A stretch of 64,000 nucleotides of DNA, taken from positions 496,001-560,000 of the forward strand of contig NC_134025.1 in assembly GCF_964204645.1 (NCBI RefSeq), read 5' to 3'. This document shows, piece after piece, positions 46,466-61,400 of this stretch. Below the pieces are notes generated by a model. It saw only the letters and a list, made by a program, of their open reading frames with translations, did not search any database and was not told where the DNA came from. This DNA comes from Tubulanus polymorphus. Lineage: Eukaryota > Nemertea > Palaeonemertea > Tubulaniformes > Tubulanidae. A program made the position numbers and the translations under genes. Position 1 is the stretch's first letter; every line of letters begins with the position of its first letter.

Positions 46466-48361
46466 CCTGAAAATAAACACACACCGCCATCATCATCACT
46501 AATAGCACATTAGATTGGAGGGATCTGGAAGAGGAGAGACCTCTCTCGTCCTCTCTCGACCTCTCTCGTCCTCTCTCGTAGAAGCTATGCTCAACGTAGG
46601 GAGTCCCCATTCAGCACATCGCTAAGAGATTTCGATCTCGAAATAGGGAATTCTAATTCTCCCTTTACTTTTAATTGATTTGATTTGATTCAAGGCTCAT
46701 TTCTGTCACACCTGCCGAGAACGAGAAACAAGTGCTTGATTTTGGAATGGCTGGATGGATCAAATTTACAGAATGTTTTCTTTAAATCGATCTAGAAATG
46801 ATATTAGCCGATGAGAATTCATACATATCTGAGGATATCAAAATCAGAGATCTTCAAGCTCTATCCCCCAATAATTCTGGATCCACCCCGAATCCCCCTC
46901 CACCTACCAGGATCCCCTCCACCTATACCTGAATCCCCCTCCATCCACCCGAATCCGCCTGCACCGACCTGAATCCCCTCCACCCGAATCTCCCTCCACC
47001 TACCGGAGTGTATAACTGATCAGTTCAATATCATGATGTATAATTTACCTGACAATTTGACTCGTTTTCTACTGTTTTTTACTCTTCATATCAACTACAA
47101 CGACATCGGAAAATACTGCATTATTAATATGAACAACAGATCAGCGGTAAATGCCGCCGAACAAGTTTATATGTATATGACCTATCTGTATTCATTAGAA
47201 AAAAAATTTATTTTCTCTTTCATTTATCGTTTTATTAACATATTCATAAATCAACCGCGGTCTGGTGGTTATTAGAATTTAAAACCGTTATAGATTTTGA
47301 AAGGAAATCTACGAACTTATAATCCAGTATATACGTAAACTTGAACGGCTGGAAATCCAGGGAACCTGTGAGTCGCGTTATTACAATTTTGGAAATCAAA
47401 AGTGACAGTCAATCTCTAGAAAATAAGCTCCTGGATTCGCCCCTGATTCACAATCAACAACCCACAGGAAATTGATCTACCACCGGACAATTTCTCGTGT
47501 CATTTCGCAGTAGCTTGTCTGTAAACAAGAACAACAGTTCTGACCTCAATAGTCAATAGTCATTTGGTTCAAACATAATTAAGTCATTATACAACCACTT
47601 TTACACCAATCTATCTAATAACGTTATGTTTACTTTGTATATGACCTTTAGTCACGTGTTGTTTATTATATTTGCGAGTTATTTCTTAAGTACGCTTTGA
47701 AATTAATACGTGTAGATTTTAATGCAAAATGGAAACTGAGCAGCGGATATCGTGGAGATTTCAGGAGGTTTTCTAGAGTTCAGTTTATTTATGATATTCG
47801 GAATAATAGCGACAATAAAAGTAAATACTGGCAGATGTTCAATACATTAGCTGTATATTTGTTAACAGATTGTGAATCCTTCAGACATCCGATGTTCATT
47901 TTGTTTCTATTCGACATCAGACTCGTCAATCATTGTTTGCCATCTGACGCTATTATTTCAATTTTCATTAGTTGATGATACAGCTTTTGAAAAAATTTCA
48001 ATCAGTCTGAAGTTCAATCAATAAACTACGCGTATCAAGAACGAATTCCTCCGGCGTCGATTGAGAATCATGAAAATATTTGCAGAAACTGGAATATCAA
48101 ACAGTTATCAATCGTAGGTGACCTCAGCTATTACCCTGAATAGGTTTCTGGGTCATCGTAGGTTTGACAAACCTTTTGAATAAATGAGACATAAATGAGA
48201 TAAAATAGTCTCCGACTCTGAGACACATGTATATAATTCTAACACATGCCGGAATCAATGTCGACAAGTGCTTAGCAATAAAAGGCATAAAAAATAAATC
48301 AAATATAATGTAGTGTGCAGTCAGTCGCGACCCTGGGATTCATAACCCTGGGGACTATAAA

Positions 48362-48993
48362 TGCCACTGTGGTGACCGAGGGCTGGCCAGCACTGTGGTA
48401 ATTGAGGGCTGGCCGGCACTGTGGTGACCGAGGGCTGGCCAGCACTGTGGTAATTGAGGGCTGGCCGGCACTGTGGTGACTGAGGGCTGGCCGGCACTGT
48501 GGTGACTGAGGGCTGGCCGGCACTGTGGTAATTGAGGGCTGGTCGGCACTGTGGTGACCGAGGGCTGGCCAGCACTGTGGTAATTGAGGGCTGGCCGGCA
48601 CTGTGGTAATTGAGGGCTGGCCAGCACTGTGGTAATTGAGGGCTGGCCAGCACTGTGGTAATTGAGGGCTGGCAAGCACTGTGGTAATTGAGGGCTGGCC
48701 GGCACTGTGGTGACCGAGGGCTGGCCAGCACTGTGGTAATTGAGGGCTGGCCAGCACTGTGGTAATTGAGGGCTGGCAAGCACTGTGGTAATTGAGGGCT
48801 GGCCGGCACTGTGGTGACCGAGGGCTGGCCAGCACTGTGGTAATTGAGGGCTGGCAAGCACTGTGGTAATTGAGGGCTGGCCGGCACTGTGGTGACCGAG
48901 GGCTGGCCAGCACTGTGGTAATTGAGGGCTGGCAGGCACTGTGGTAATTGAGGGCTGGCCGGCACTGTGGTGACCGAGGGCTGGCCAGCACTG
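48362..48993. repeat. 26-bp minisatellite
   Basis: About 24 units of CACTGTGGTAATTGAGGGCT plus GGCCGG, with two alternating variants (GGTAATTGA and GGTGACCGA). Confidence 0.97.
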
Positions 48994-50396
48994 GTATTAA
49001 AGATTTTAAACGTATTAAGATCAGGTGGAATTTTAATAGACTCGTTGGTGAAATGAATGAATACAATATCCCTCAGCCTAAACACCGTGCCTTTTAAATT
49101 CTTTAGATTTTAATTGTATTTTTTAGGAATTATATACATTAAGTTTTTATATAAACCAAGGTATAATAATCATTTATAGGCTCCATAGACATAATTGTGA
49201 GAATTCAAACATAAGGAATGAAAGATAAGTGGATAACTCTGCATTTAAATTCATCACACAGAGACACAGAGCAAAACTCACGAGAAACATTCGATCTAAA
49301 AGTATAACAGGCCGCCTACTTTGACATTGGAAGGATTTGATAATAAAAAGGATGTTTAAAATTAACATATGGTTCTAGAAATGAAGCATTTATAGCTGGT
49401 AACATGTGCGCGATATAAATCCTGAAAATAAGTATTTCTGAAGAATGATGCCTATTAGCATATATTTGAAACGTCAAATAAACTACCAGCTGAAGGAAAC
49501 ATTTCAGACTCTGAACTGTAGTAGCGACTGGTATTAATCTCAGTATACAGAGTTTATAAGTAAGAACCCACAGTTTGAACGTTGTTGTCTGACAGTTTAC
49601 GAGTTTATCTAAACTTCCTTGTCGGAGAAACATGAATTACACAATACAATTAATTATCATATAATTTTAGAGTATATTTTATGGGATTTTACAATACGGA
49701 CTTCCTACCTGGCTGTTAGAATCGTGCGAATTAATCCTCTATAAGAACCGGTAATAATAACTTTACGCCCTCAAAATTCTAATCTTATCGTGAAATGTTG
49801 ACCTCATTTTTCTCTACTCCGATCGAAGACGCTTTCAAGAAGTTGAATTCGTGTTCGGTTTACCATAAAAAGAAACGGTATTTCGCGTGATTAACTGACA
49901 TATTTAGTCAGTACGCGCGGAGTGCTGTTTAGTGTTGATATCTCGTACTGTGTCGATCGCTGCTACGAACAACTGTTCACTCTACACTGCTATCATTAGT
50001 TATACAGCCCTGGGAATAAACGTTTTGTAGATTGGTCGAGATGTGAATATGATATTTGTTATTAGGACAGATGTTATTAAATTCCCAGTATAGATTAACC
50101 GTACGTATCCGCTATTGCTACTGTGCATTACAATTACTAGTATTATTAAGTCAATTAAATTATTTCACTAAATTCATACCTAGTTTCGACTAAACCATAA
50201 AACTGAATAAAACCGGGTCGTATCAGAGAAAACTTCTTTTCCCGACGAGTTATCAATCAACCCATGAAACAGCCTCCCAGATTCAGCCGTCGCTGCAAGA
50301 GATATCAACGAATTCAAATCCCTTTTAGACAAACACCGCAACAACAGCTGTAGCGCAAACCACTAAACACGTTCTACTTCGGTTGTGCAACCATAA

Positions 50397-50485
50397 CGAT
50401 GATGGTGATAAAGATAATGATGATCATAATGATAATGATAATGATGTTGATAATGATAACGATGTTGATGATGACGATGATGAAT
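50397..50485. repeat. (GAT)n-rich microsatellite
   Basis: Imperfect ATGATGATAATGATAA run. Confidence 0.92.
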
Positions 50486-52481
50486 TGGTTTTTCTTTAAA
50501 ATGATATCGATAACCAGTTTTTTTAACACTATTTACAATATGTAAAAGATTAAAAGCGAAATTTATTACTCAACAATTAGACTAATAATTTCGGATTCTC
50601 TTTGAAGTGAGTCCGTTGATGAAATGCACCGTGTTGCAACATCTATTAGAAAAGTAACACACTAAGAATTAAAAATACTATCAGAAATGTTTCCTTATAT
50701 CTAAATACATAAATGAATCTCTGAAGATTAACGCAGCTGTTACTGATATGAATTTCTGTCTACTGTAAAAAAAGATTTACCTTTTTTAACAAAATTACTT
50801 CGAAATTTAACAGGATTATGTATGTATTTTCTTTAAACCAACGCGGTACATAAATAAATAAATGTCATTGACGGTTAGAAGCATTCTACCAGATTCATTA
50901 GTTCGAACTCATCACATCCCGCCTTATGATGAAAACATTCTGCATGAATAAGTTATAATCGGAAATTCTGTCTTCTTTGAAAAATTCATATTTTACGAAT
51001 CAACAATTCGATAATGAACTATATAAATATTGTTTCTGTAAAAACGTGGAACCAGATGAAACATAATTCATCATTGAAAAATTCGCTATTGTGATCTATG
51101 ACGTTACGTTAATAGAAATTACAATCTGGTCTCTCAATATTTTTCTAAAACCTTTTTTCCGTGAATAAATCACGATAAATTCCATCACTCTTGATTAATA
51201 CCTGTAGAACTATTCCATGTCGGTTTTACACGTAACAAAACGGAGATATAATAGTTGAGATTGTCTGTTAAATGTATCCATTATGGTTACTGGGTTTAGC
51301 GTATGTCCAGTCGATGTGAATGTATGTGTTAAATAGAGAAATTACTGTGAATTGGATTTATTGATTAATTGTAATGACACACGTGTTTAAACAGAGAGTG
51401 AGAGGGGTTACAGATGTTACATATCACTACTACTATCGCCCCCTGACGGTCCTGTAGCGTACTACGTACATACCCTCAGATTTTACTGCAAGTACATATT
51501 TGGAAATGAACAAATGTTTCGGACGCCGACTCAAATCTTATTCAAACCTATGGAACTGGATCCAGCCTCACAGTTGGGAATTAAGAGTCCATGATTTAAA
51601 TCGTAGCTGAGGACGGGGGAACGCTGCAAGGCTCTGAAATTCATCCATCGATACAGAAACGAACACCGTAAAATATGTGATAAATAAAAATCTAAACGCA
51701 GTATATTATTTGATAGTAGATAACTATTATTATATTGTGAAAGATAACACTTACAATATAATACAGCATCAAATACAGCGAATAAATACAAATATATTTC
51801 CATTCATAGATTACATTGTAGCAATAACTTACAATACAATAAATGTTCTATAAAAGTGTGTAAATTATACAGAAACAAAAACGATATTACAGATCACAAA
51901 TCTTACTTTTGACATGGTTTTTTAACTTGCATTGATATATCAGATCTAACATTTGCAGCCCTGCTGTTGCAATGAAAATAAAGGTTGTAAATAAACTTGT
52001 AGAATTCATAATATATGAATAAATAAGTGTAAAGTTTGGACGGTTTGAAGTTTAATATCACAGCTTCAATCCTTTTACACGCAATATTATGTTTTTCGTT
52101 TTCCAGTAAAAAGTTTTATAGATTCGAGGATATAATACATTTCAATTCATCCCTGAAATACCACAGCAGTTATAATTTCTATTGCAACAAGGATCAGTTA
52201 TTCGCAGTCACGAAAAACAAAACCCGTTGGAAAAATGCTAAAAAGATTAAAATTCCAACATTCATATATGAAAGATATATGCAAAATATTACACTAAGAT
52301 TCATAATACACTTCAGTGACGCGTGACCATTCATGAACACAATAGAGGCCACAAGTATCGTTCACTTGTATCATAATGGACGTCATTTACTGTGAACTGC
52401 ATGCATTCTGACGGTCATTATGACGCGCTGTGGGGTGTACACCTCTACACCCGTCAATAGTTGTTACTATAAACCGAATAT

Positions 52482-55400
52482 CTATTTTGAGATATCAATT
52501 CCTTTTTCATTGGCGATTCTCTTAAACATGGGCTCCATCAGAATATTCTTAGCTCTTGAAACTTTTACGTGATCTTCACCGTAAAGTTCTTTAACGATTC
52601 GATAATGAGAATAGAAATGATTGAAGGCCTCGTAATAGTCTCTCGATTCTTCGTAATAAATTCCACGGTTTATAAAAATTCTCGCCGTCAATAAACTGTT
52701 TTCACCGTAGCAAATCATTGACTTTTCCATCGCTTCATCATACAACTGTAAATATATCAATCGTAATTCATCGTTTTATACTCGATGATCGACTCACATA
52801 AACTAAAGAGGTTTACGCCTCTATTGGTGGTCAAACACAATAACTGATTTTAATGGCAGACCCTCAATGTTTGTAAATACCCCGATTATCTGTGATTCGT
52901 TATGTGTCGAGTCTCCAGGGTCAGTTCCATAGTCATGGCTTAGACATAAGACCAGTCTAAGACCATCTTTCAACTTAGGAGTCAAAAGATCACTTTTTGG
53001 GACACTATGGGACCGACCCCCGTACTGGTTTTGGCAAAAAACTACATAATTATGTCACCTGCAACAGCTCTATACAGACACCCACAATTCATAAATTAAA
53101 AGATTCAAAAGAGAAATTTAGCAAAATCAAACAGCGCGAGCCTATAAAGTCTTTTGAACAAATATTATTTATCCTTTCAAAATTTTCCTTTTATATTTCA
53201 CAAATTTGTAGTGACTTTATAGATATCAGTTCTTACAGTGTGATTAATTTTATACTATATATTTCACCTGTTTTTGTTTAGGTGAACCATTAACTTGTAA
53301 AATTGCAGCAGTCATCACACATTCAGCTACCAGTCCTTCAATCTTTATCTAGAATCAAATGGAAAACAAGAAATACTGTAAAAAAATAAATACTCTGTGA
53401 GAAAAACTACCGCGATCGATAAAAAGATAACATTACTTCGTTAAATATTTGATTAGCAAGTTTTACGGATTCTAGTCCTTCCTCAGCTATTGCACGGGAG
53501 TTTTCGCATGTTGAAATACCACTTAATGTAAATGCTTTCGACAACAGAGCCTTGCCTTCTAAAAACTACAACAAAAACATTACATTTCAATACGAATAAA
53601 ACATGATGAGAATTTCGAGTTATTTTTGAGGTTGTTTTCTAAATACTTTGTATTTTCGTCCATCGATCTTTCTGACCACTTCCAGTAGATCATCAATGGC
53701 AGAAATTATTGACCTCATTAAAGGTAACGAACTTCGATAAATAAATTCAATCAGTTTCTGTCTCTGAAATGATTGAATAAAAACATCAGGAACCAGTTCT
53801 ACAGTTGTAAGTTAACTGTGGATCCAGTTCCACTTCCACAGTTGTAAGTTATAGTTAACTGTGCATCCAGCGCTACAGTTAAGAGTTAACATTTGACCCA
53901 AAGTAAATGCATTAAAAATGAACTAATTCTAACTGAAAACTGTGGAATCGAGTCATGCCCCTCTTACAATAGATCTCAGGATTAAGGGATAGAGTTAGGG
54001 TCAGCAGCCCCGTAATGACTCTCTACTCAATCCGTCAATCTATCATTGGGGGGGATCTGATTCTATGACACCAGATTCTGTTTGAGAAATCATTGAAATG
54101 TAATAGAATTCAAATGTAACTGAATATATGTATATAGTTTTGATAAGCGAATTGTGTATTCTAATGATTTGTGTCATATTGTATTTTTGTCTACTTACAC
54201 CATCCAGTATTTGTACTATTGTCCAGTACAAATGAACCTTTGAAACTAAATCATCTTTTAACGGAGAATTGATGAGATAATTGTGATATTGATCACGAAT
54301 CTGATCAGCTTCATCGTATAATCCTTGCTGTAATCTATAAAATTACACATCAGACATCAGACATTAGACATCAGATTAAACTCATTGAGATACTTACAAT
54401 AAATTAGTGATTTGATTGTAACGTTTTAACAAAACTATAGGTTTTAACTTGACAGCTTTGTTTTCCATGTTGAGAATATTTGCGGTATAAACTTCAGCCA
54501 TTCTTTCTTTTCCTCCGATCTATTTAAATGAAATTTTAAAAGTAATAAAAATGATAGTTCAATAGAGGAAACAACCATTTGCTAAGATGTATATGAGGAG
54601 AGAAGGGATGAGAATTGAAGGGATGAAACCCCCTGATAAATATTTTGATATTTTCATTGTTACTCACCGGTTTCCAGAGGAAGAATAATTCAGAGCTGAA
54701 ATCATGATGATAAAGGCGATCAATCGTGTCCCATTCAGATAGAAATTTAACAAGTTCCTCTTCATATCCGAGATTCATCAACTGATACGGGTATTCCTAT
54801 AAATAAACAACATTCACGTGTACACGGTAGCCAATGGCAGATGTGTACCCGGCACACATGTACTTAGTAGCTGGCACACTTGTACCCAGTAGCTGGCACA
54901 CGTGTACCCGGTAGCTGATGGCACACGTGTACCTAGTAGCTGGCACACGTGTACCCGGTAGCTGGCACACGTGTACCCGGTAGCTGGCACACATGTACCT
55001 GGTAGCTGGCACACATTACATGAATTTATTTTACCTCTATTTTTCTATCAATATCCGCAGTTTGAGCAAAGAATCGACACAGTTTTATTCTCCACCAAGT
55101 GTATAAATCTTTATCGCCTTCAGGATTTTCATCCGTTACTTTAAAATACCTAAAAATAGAACAACATTGAAATCTACAAAACCTGGTCTGAGATATCAGT
55201 TCTTTTTTATCAAAGTATCAATCTACAGCCGGCACACCCTCAGCCTAAACCCTGCACACCCTCAGCCTACATCCTGCACACCCTCAGCCTACATCCTGCA
55301 CACCCTCAATCTACACCCTGCAACCATTCAGACAATCTGCCAAACGACCTTAGTGTATGATGTTAACACAGAGTTGGGTAAGACACATTAGAGTGATGCA

Positions 55401-58400
55401 GATCACTGCAGATAAAACCACTTCCAGGACTGAAGTTGAAACTTGCATCAAAACTATTTGATTCGCGAGGAGTTAACTATGGAACCGGATGACTTAAGGT
55501 TAATGAGAAATCAGTGAAATGCAGCACTAACTTTTTGCGTACAGCTTTACTCAAAGAGCGATGATAGAAATCTAATCTTCCTTCACCGCTGTTTCCAAAT
55601 GGTCGTAAAAACTTGCGTAACGCTCTATAAACAGTCGCCCATTTAAACGCTGATAGCTGCTCCTTATACAACTGTTTCTCTTTACGTTTTGAATCTTTTG
55701 AACCTGAAAACAAATTCCGAAGAGGATATTTCGATATTATCCTGAAATATCACATGACAGATGAAAATTTATTCAAGGTAAGATTAATGAAATCAATTCA
55801 GGTAGAATGTTTCTATACATCTGCAGAGATTTATCAATCTTTTCTAGATGAATGGGTAGAAGCATTCTACCTCAAATGTCACTTTAGCTGATTGTGGGTC
55901 TTTATACATTGTAAACTAACCTTTTTCTTTAGATTTTGAGGGAGGCATCAAATTGTCCTCATCAGCTAATACAATCAGTAATTCTGATTCTAATAATCCG
56001 CGATGAGCCACCTCTAATAATGACAATGTCGCTACCATTAAAGATCCACCATTTTCATGTTCAAATCGGGACAATATCTGACTCAATAAACTGTAATTAT
56101 CAACACAAACACACATCCAATTAGAGTAGGGCTTACCAACGCAAAGTTCAGATTTTCAAAAGCTTTTTATTGAACTCTTGTCATTGCTTAAATTCATGGC
56201 CAGTCTAAGACCATCTAAGTTCTATAGACAATCTAACGAGACCAGGGCCCAGTTTCACAAACAGGTTTAACTCTTAAATCGATTTAATTTCTTCATTAAT
56301 TCAGTTTATCTTAAATCGATCTAGGCCTTAATCCTTTTTGTGAAACTGGGCCCAGTTATTAAGATTTAAGGCAATTTTTAGATTTAAGTCGAGCTGCTTC
56401 AGGTTAAACTCATTTTGAGTCTAATATCGATTTTAAGCATGAATTGGAAATGTTGTGTATTATATTAAATCAGGGACTGCAGTTGTACAAAAGTTGGTTA
56501 AAGTCATAACTTCAACAAACTTTTAAACAACTGATTGTAGAACTAGTACATACTCAGGTAATGTATCAGCCATGCTGTCAATCTTCTCTAGAATTCGCCT
56601 ATAATCACCGAATACTCGTAGTTCCTCACATGCTAACGATAACCACAGTGGATTCGCTGAGTTCTCTTTACTCAATAGATTTATCATCTGATCTAAATCC
56701 AACTGTTTGTTATATTCACCCAAAACTTCTTTGATTATATCCTAAAATTGAAATAATTATTCACATTGAATCTATAGAGAAAAATACAGATATATGCAGG
56801 ACCCTAGGTGCACAGGGATCTTAAATCTTAAGACCTATCTTAAGTTGTTAGATTGGTTATAGAACCAAAATGAGCTTAGACTGGTCTTAAGTTGTTAGAT
56901 TGGTTATAGAACCAAAATGAGCTTAGACTGGTCTTAAGTTGTTAGATTGGTTATAGAACCAAAATGAGCTTAGACTGGTCTTAAGTTGTTGGATTGGTTA
57001 TAGAACCAAAATGAGCTTAGACTGGTCTTAAGTTGATAGATTGGTTATAGAACCAAAATGAGCTTAGACTGGTCTTAAGTTGTTGGATTGGTAATAGAAC
57101 CAAAATGAGCTAAGACTGATCTTAAGTTGTCAGATTGATTATAGAACCAAATTGAGCTTAGACTGGTCTTAAGTTGTCATATTGGTTATAGAACCAAAAT
57201 GAGCTTAGACTTGTCTTAAGTTGTCAGATTGGTTATAGAACCAAAATGAGCTTAGACTGGTCTTAAGTTGTCAGATTGATTATCAGATAGTTGTCAGATT
57301 TGACTAAAATGAGCTTAGAAAAGTCTAAAGTTGTAAGATTGGTTAAAGAACTTAGACCGTGCTTCAATCTAAGTCATGACTGTGCAACTGGACCTAGAGA
57401 ATTTTCAGAATGATGATAAAGACCTTTCGAACTTGTAAACTCAAAGCTCTAACTTGAACTTGTATCGGTTTTTTGGCGCGTTTCAACAAAGTCACGTGAG
57501 GCGGTGTATCGTTAATCATTGACAGTATGACCTTGACGTTTTTCGATAAATTTGTTGGTAACCACGGTAACCGTGTTGAGAATTGATTATCGTCGAATTG
57601 GTTGAGAGCGTCGATGAATATAATGGTCTTCTTCGTGTTCGGATTTGAGAGTAACCCGGAAACCATTTGACACGTGGACTCGAGATCAGCGGGCATCGTC
57701 TGATCCTAAAAGCACAAATATATTATGTTAATTATGATTTAAATATTCATGCGATCGATCGGAGACATCAGAGACTTACATTAACAGCTCTTAGTTCAAT
57801 TAGTAGTCGTTTTAATGTTAATTCAAGGACAGTAGAACCAGGAACCGCTCCGACAAAATGATAGAATCTGTAAACACCATTCCTAGAAAAACAGCAAATT
57901 ATCAATATCTAAATGAATAGATATGGACAGTAAACTCAGTAATGGTCAACTCGCAGGAGGGAAACTCTCGGCGATTTCATGAAATTTACTTAAATCTATT
58001 TTTAAAACATAGTAATTCCCCGATTGTCAACTCGGTGAAATATTCAGAGCCATCTGAACATTATACAGAGTTCCCCGATTGTCAACTCGGTGAAATATTC
58101 AGAGCCATCTGAACATTATACAGAGTTCCCCGATTGTCAACTCGGTGAAATATTCAGAGCCATCTGAACATTATACAGAGTTCCCCGATTGTCAACTCGG
58201 TGAAATATTCAGAGCCATCTGAACATTATACAGAGTTCCCTGATTGTCAACTCTTAAGGCTTAATGCTACACGTAAAGAGTCTGAGGAGAAAATAAGAAC
58301 TTACACCGCTGCAAATGGAATCATATCATTGACACATTTGGCTATGATACTTGTTTTACCAGATCCAGCTGATCCCATTAGTAATAATGGTACACCAGTA

Positions 58401-61400
58401 GACTCTCCTGATATATGATCCTTGATCTAAAATCAAAATCATTTCTCCATCATTTCCCTACTATGTAATAAAGACCCATTATTGCAGCACCTGGGGCCAG
58501 TTGCACAGTCATGACTTAAGTCCAAAAGTGGTCTTAAATCTTAAGACTGGTCTTAAGTTGTTAGATTGGCTACAGAACTAAATTGGTCTTAGACCGGTCT
58601 TAAGATTTAAGACCACTTTTGGACTTAAGTCACGACTTTGCAACTGGCCCCTGGAATTCATTTGCTGGCTCAGAGAGAATATTTATTGGTGATGTGTGAG
58701 AGCGTTGTAATGTGAACGCTTACCGTTTTAATTGTATCCGTTCTTCCTAAAACGATCGACGATCTCTGTTTCATAAACGCCTCGACAGCCTCTTTCTGAG
58801 ACTGATAAATATCAGCCTCAGTAGCGTCTAATAACGGATACTGTCGTTCAATTCTATCTTTAAAAAACTCAAAAACCTAAAATCAAATAAAACAACATCA
58901 ATTCTACAACTAGTTCCACAGTTCTATCAGGATCCAGTTCCACCAGTTTTATCAGTACCCAGTTCTACAGTTTAATCAGGATCCAGTTCCACCAGTACCC
59001 AGTTCCACAGTTTTATCAGTACCCAGTTCCACCAGTACCCAGTTACACAGTTTTATCAGTACCCAGTTTCACCAGTACCCAGTTTTATCAGTACCCAGTT
59101 CCACAGTTCTATCAGTTCCACCAGTACCCAGTTCCACAGTTTTATCAGTACCCAGTTCCACAGTTTTATCAGTACCCAGTTCCGCAGTTTTATCAGTACC
59201 CAGTTCCACAGTTTTATCAGTACCCAGTTCCGCAGTTTTATCAGTACCCAGTTCCACAGTTTTATCAGGATCCAGTTCCACCAGTAGCTAGTACCAAAAG
59301 TTAACTTCATTTTTAACTATTTAACTTTATACTCACAGATTTACGGAAGTTTTCGTCAAGATTCAAAATCGGAATTTTTCGTTCTTTATCAACTTTTACA
59401 AACTGACATTTATAATTCACAATTCGATTTGACTGAAATTACAAGTAAATGATGAAAACTAGAGTGAACCAAATTGCAGTTGAATAGAGAGAGAGGAGGA
59501 AAAAGAGGAGGAAACTTACAGGGAATCTGTTAGCGATCATTTCTCTCAGCATTTTCAGTTTCGACGGAGCGAGGGGGTGTTCATCGAGAAAATAATGGCG
59601 ATGTCCTAAAGGAACTGTATCCAGGAAGCTGTCGTCTCTCATTAGAAATAATGCTGTAAATGGTTCAAAAACACAACAAATTGGGACTGAGATGTAGAGA
59701 TGATTTCAGTGATGTGACGACGGTTCGACCGTACTTACAGTTAGGATTATCCTTTCTGAAAGCGCCGTGAATAATCTCCATTTCAGTCATTGATAAACCA
59801 AATATCCACCGATATTCATCAACCAGACTCCCTGGGATATCTTCAGTATCCGGAATCCAGCCAATTCTCTCGCTGAAATTACAAATTACTCACTAACCGC
59901 AGTATGTTTCAGTATTTAAGAATGTATCTGTTGTAAAAATAAATACCTGGTCATATTGAGAAAGTATGGCATGATATTATCAGCATAGCAGCGATCGATT
60001 TCACCTAAACACATTCTCAATATCATTTCTGAGGTCGAATCTTTGGGTACACCCTGAAAACATGAGTACCGGGTATCAACCAACGACGCTGAATTCAGAA
60101 AATAGTAGAGACAGAGAAGTGAGAGAGAGAGGAGGGGAGAGAGAGGAGAGGGAAAGAGGAGGAGTAGAGAGGAGAGAGAGGAGGGGGAGAGAGGAGAGAG
60201 GAGAGGGAAAGAGGAGGGGTAGAGAGGAGAGAGAGAGAGGAGAGAGGAGGGGTAGAGAAAGGAGGGGTAGAAAGAGGAGAAAGGAGAGGGAGAGAGGAGA
60301 GAAAGGAGGGGTAGAGAGAGGAGGGAGAAGAGGAGGGGTAGAGAGAGGAGGGGAGAGGGAAACTTACCCATCTCAAATCACATTCTAACAAATGAATCTG
60401 TTTGGATTCACACCAAGCCCTCAAATCTGGAAATACCTAAATTAAAGAAACTACATTAACTGAAGAATTTCACTTTGATCTTTACTAAAATTAATGAAAG
60501 TTTTGAAATGTTTTTACCTCTTTAACGAGTACTTCACGTTCATACATGAAATCTTTAAACGTTGATGATACAAATATTCGAACAGTTTTCCAACCGGACC
60601 GACGAACAATCAGATCCATCTTTTCACCGTCGCCGGTAACAACATCTAGAGAATCATTCACCGACATCCTGAAACATGACGAAGCGGTACACTAGGGGGC
60701 GCTCAATGTGAAACAGGGTCTGAGTCGGTTGAAATTACTGATTTGATACCAATAACAGGTAGCAAGTACTGTGTAGGTTTTGCTACAAGTACAGGGCTAT
60801 CTTAGCTTCATCAGGTAAATGAAAAGGCCCTCTAAAAGTCAATGGAGAAACAACAGTAGGCGCCTACAGCAAGAGGCATTCTTTCTGCATTGTATTCATG
60901 TATGCTAACATTATATTTAGTTGAAAACAAAAACTATTGAAGCGCAATTTGATCTAAAATGTCTAATTCATTTAGCAGATGAAGCTGCTATGTAAGCCTA
61001 TACTGGTAGCAAAAGCTCAACATAACAAACAGGAGTCGCCTAGTTAGTTGTGGAAGCTCGCGAGTTCATATTAAAACTTCAGTTAACCAACCAGACAGTA
61101 ATATAAAACGGAGAACCCGTTTTTTGAACCCTAAACCTTTTTAAAATATCATCTGTCAATGTTTTGTTTTGTCAATTTTATTGCTTGTCTAATCATATAT
61201 ATAAATGTTATATGGACCTACACCACGATAAGTATAGATAAGTATAAGTTCAAGATCCAAGTTGAAGTGTCTGTCAGTCAAATCGGTTTAGTCATTAATT
61301 TGACGTGAGCAGATTTACACGATTAAGATTCAACTACTCCTCATAAACACTTACCAAACATCCTCAACTTTTACTGGTTTATTTTTGTCATTTTCGCCTT

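Larger units (their letters stand above)
46466..52481. other. Six-kilobase region without a recognisable coding exon
   Basis: Contains the presumed upstream part of the synaptotagmin-like gene, CCTCTCTCGT copies near 46540-46580, a CCACC/GAATCCCCC block near 46870-47010, the 26-bp array at 48362-48993, a dispersed element near 49425-49500, a GAT-rich run and AT-rich DNA. Open frames here have no family resemblance and no flanking splice sites that join. Confidence 0.6.

Noticed and set aside
47697..47975. 92-codon frame as a small gene
   Set aside because: No family resemblance, no recognisable splice partners and AT-rich composition typical of the surrounding non-coding DNA.
48299..49085. 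Three frames of 190-255 codons on the minus strand
   Set aside because: They are the 26-bp minisatellite translated in different frames.
59916..60424. Pro/Ser/Leu-rich frame spanning 59916-60371
   Set aside because: It reads through two real STAND exons and the purine-rich intron between them.
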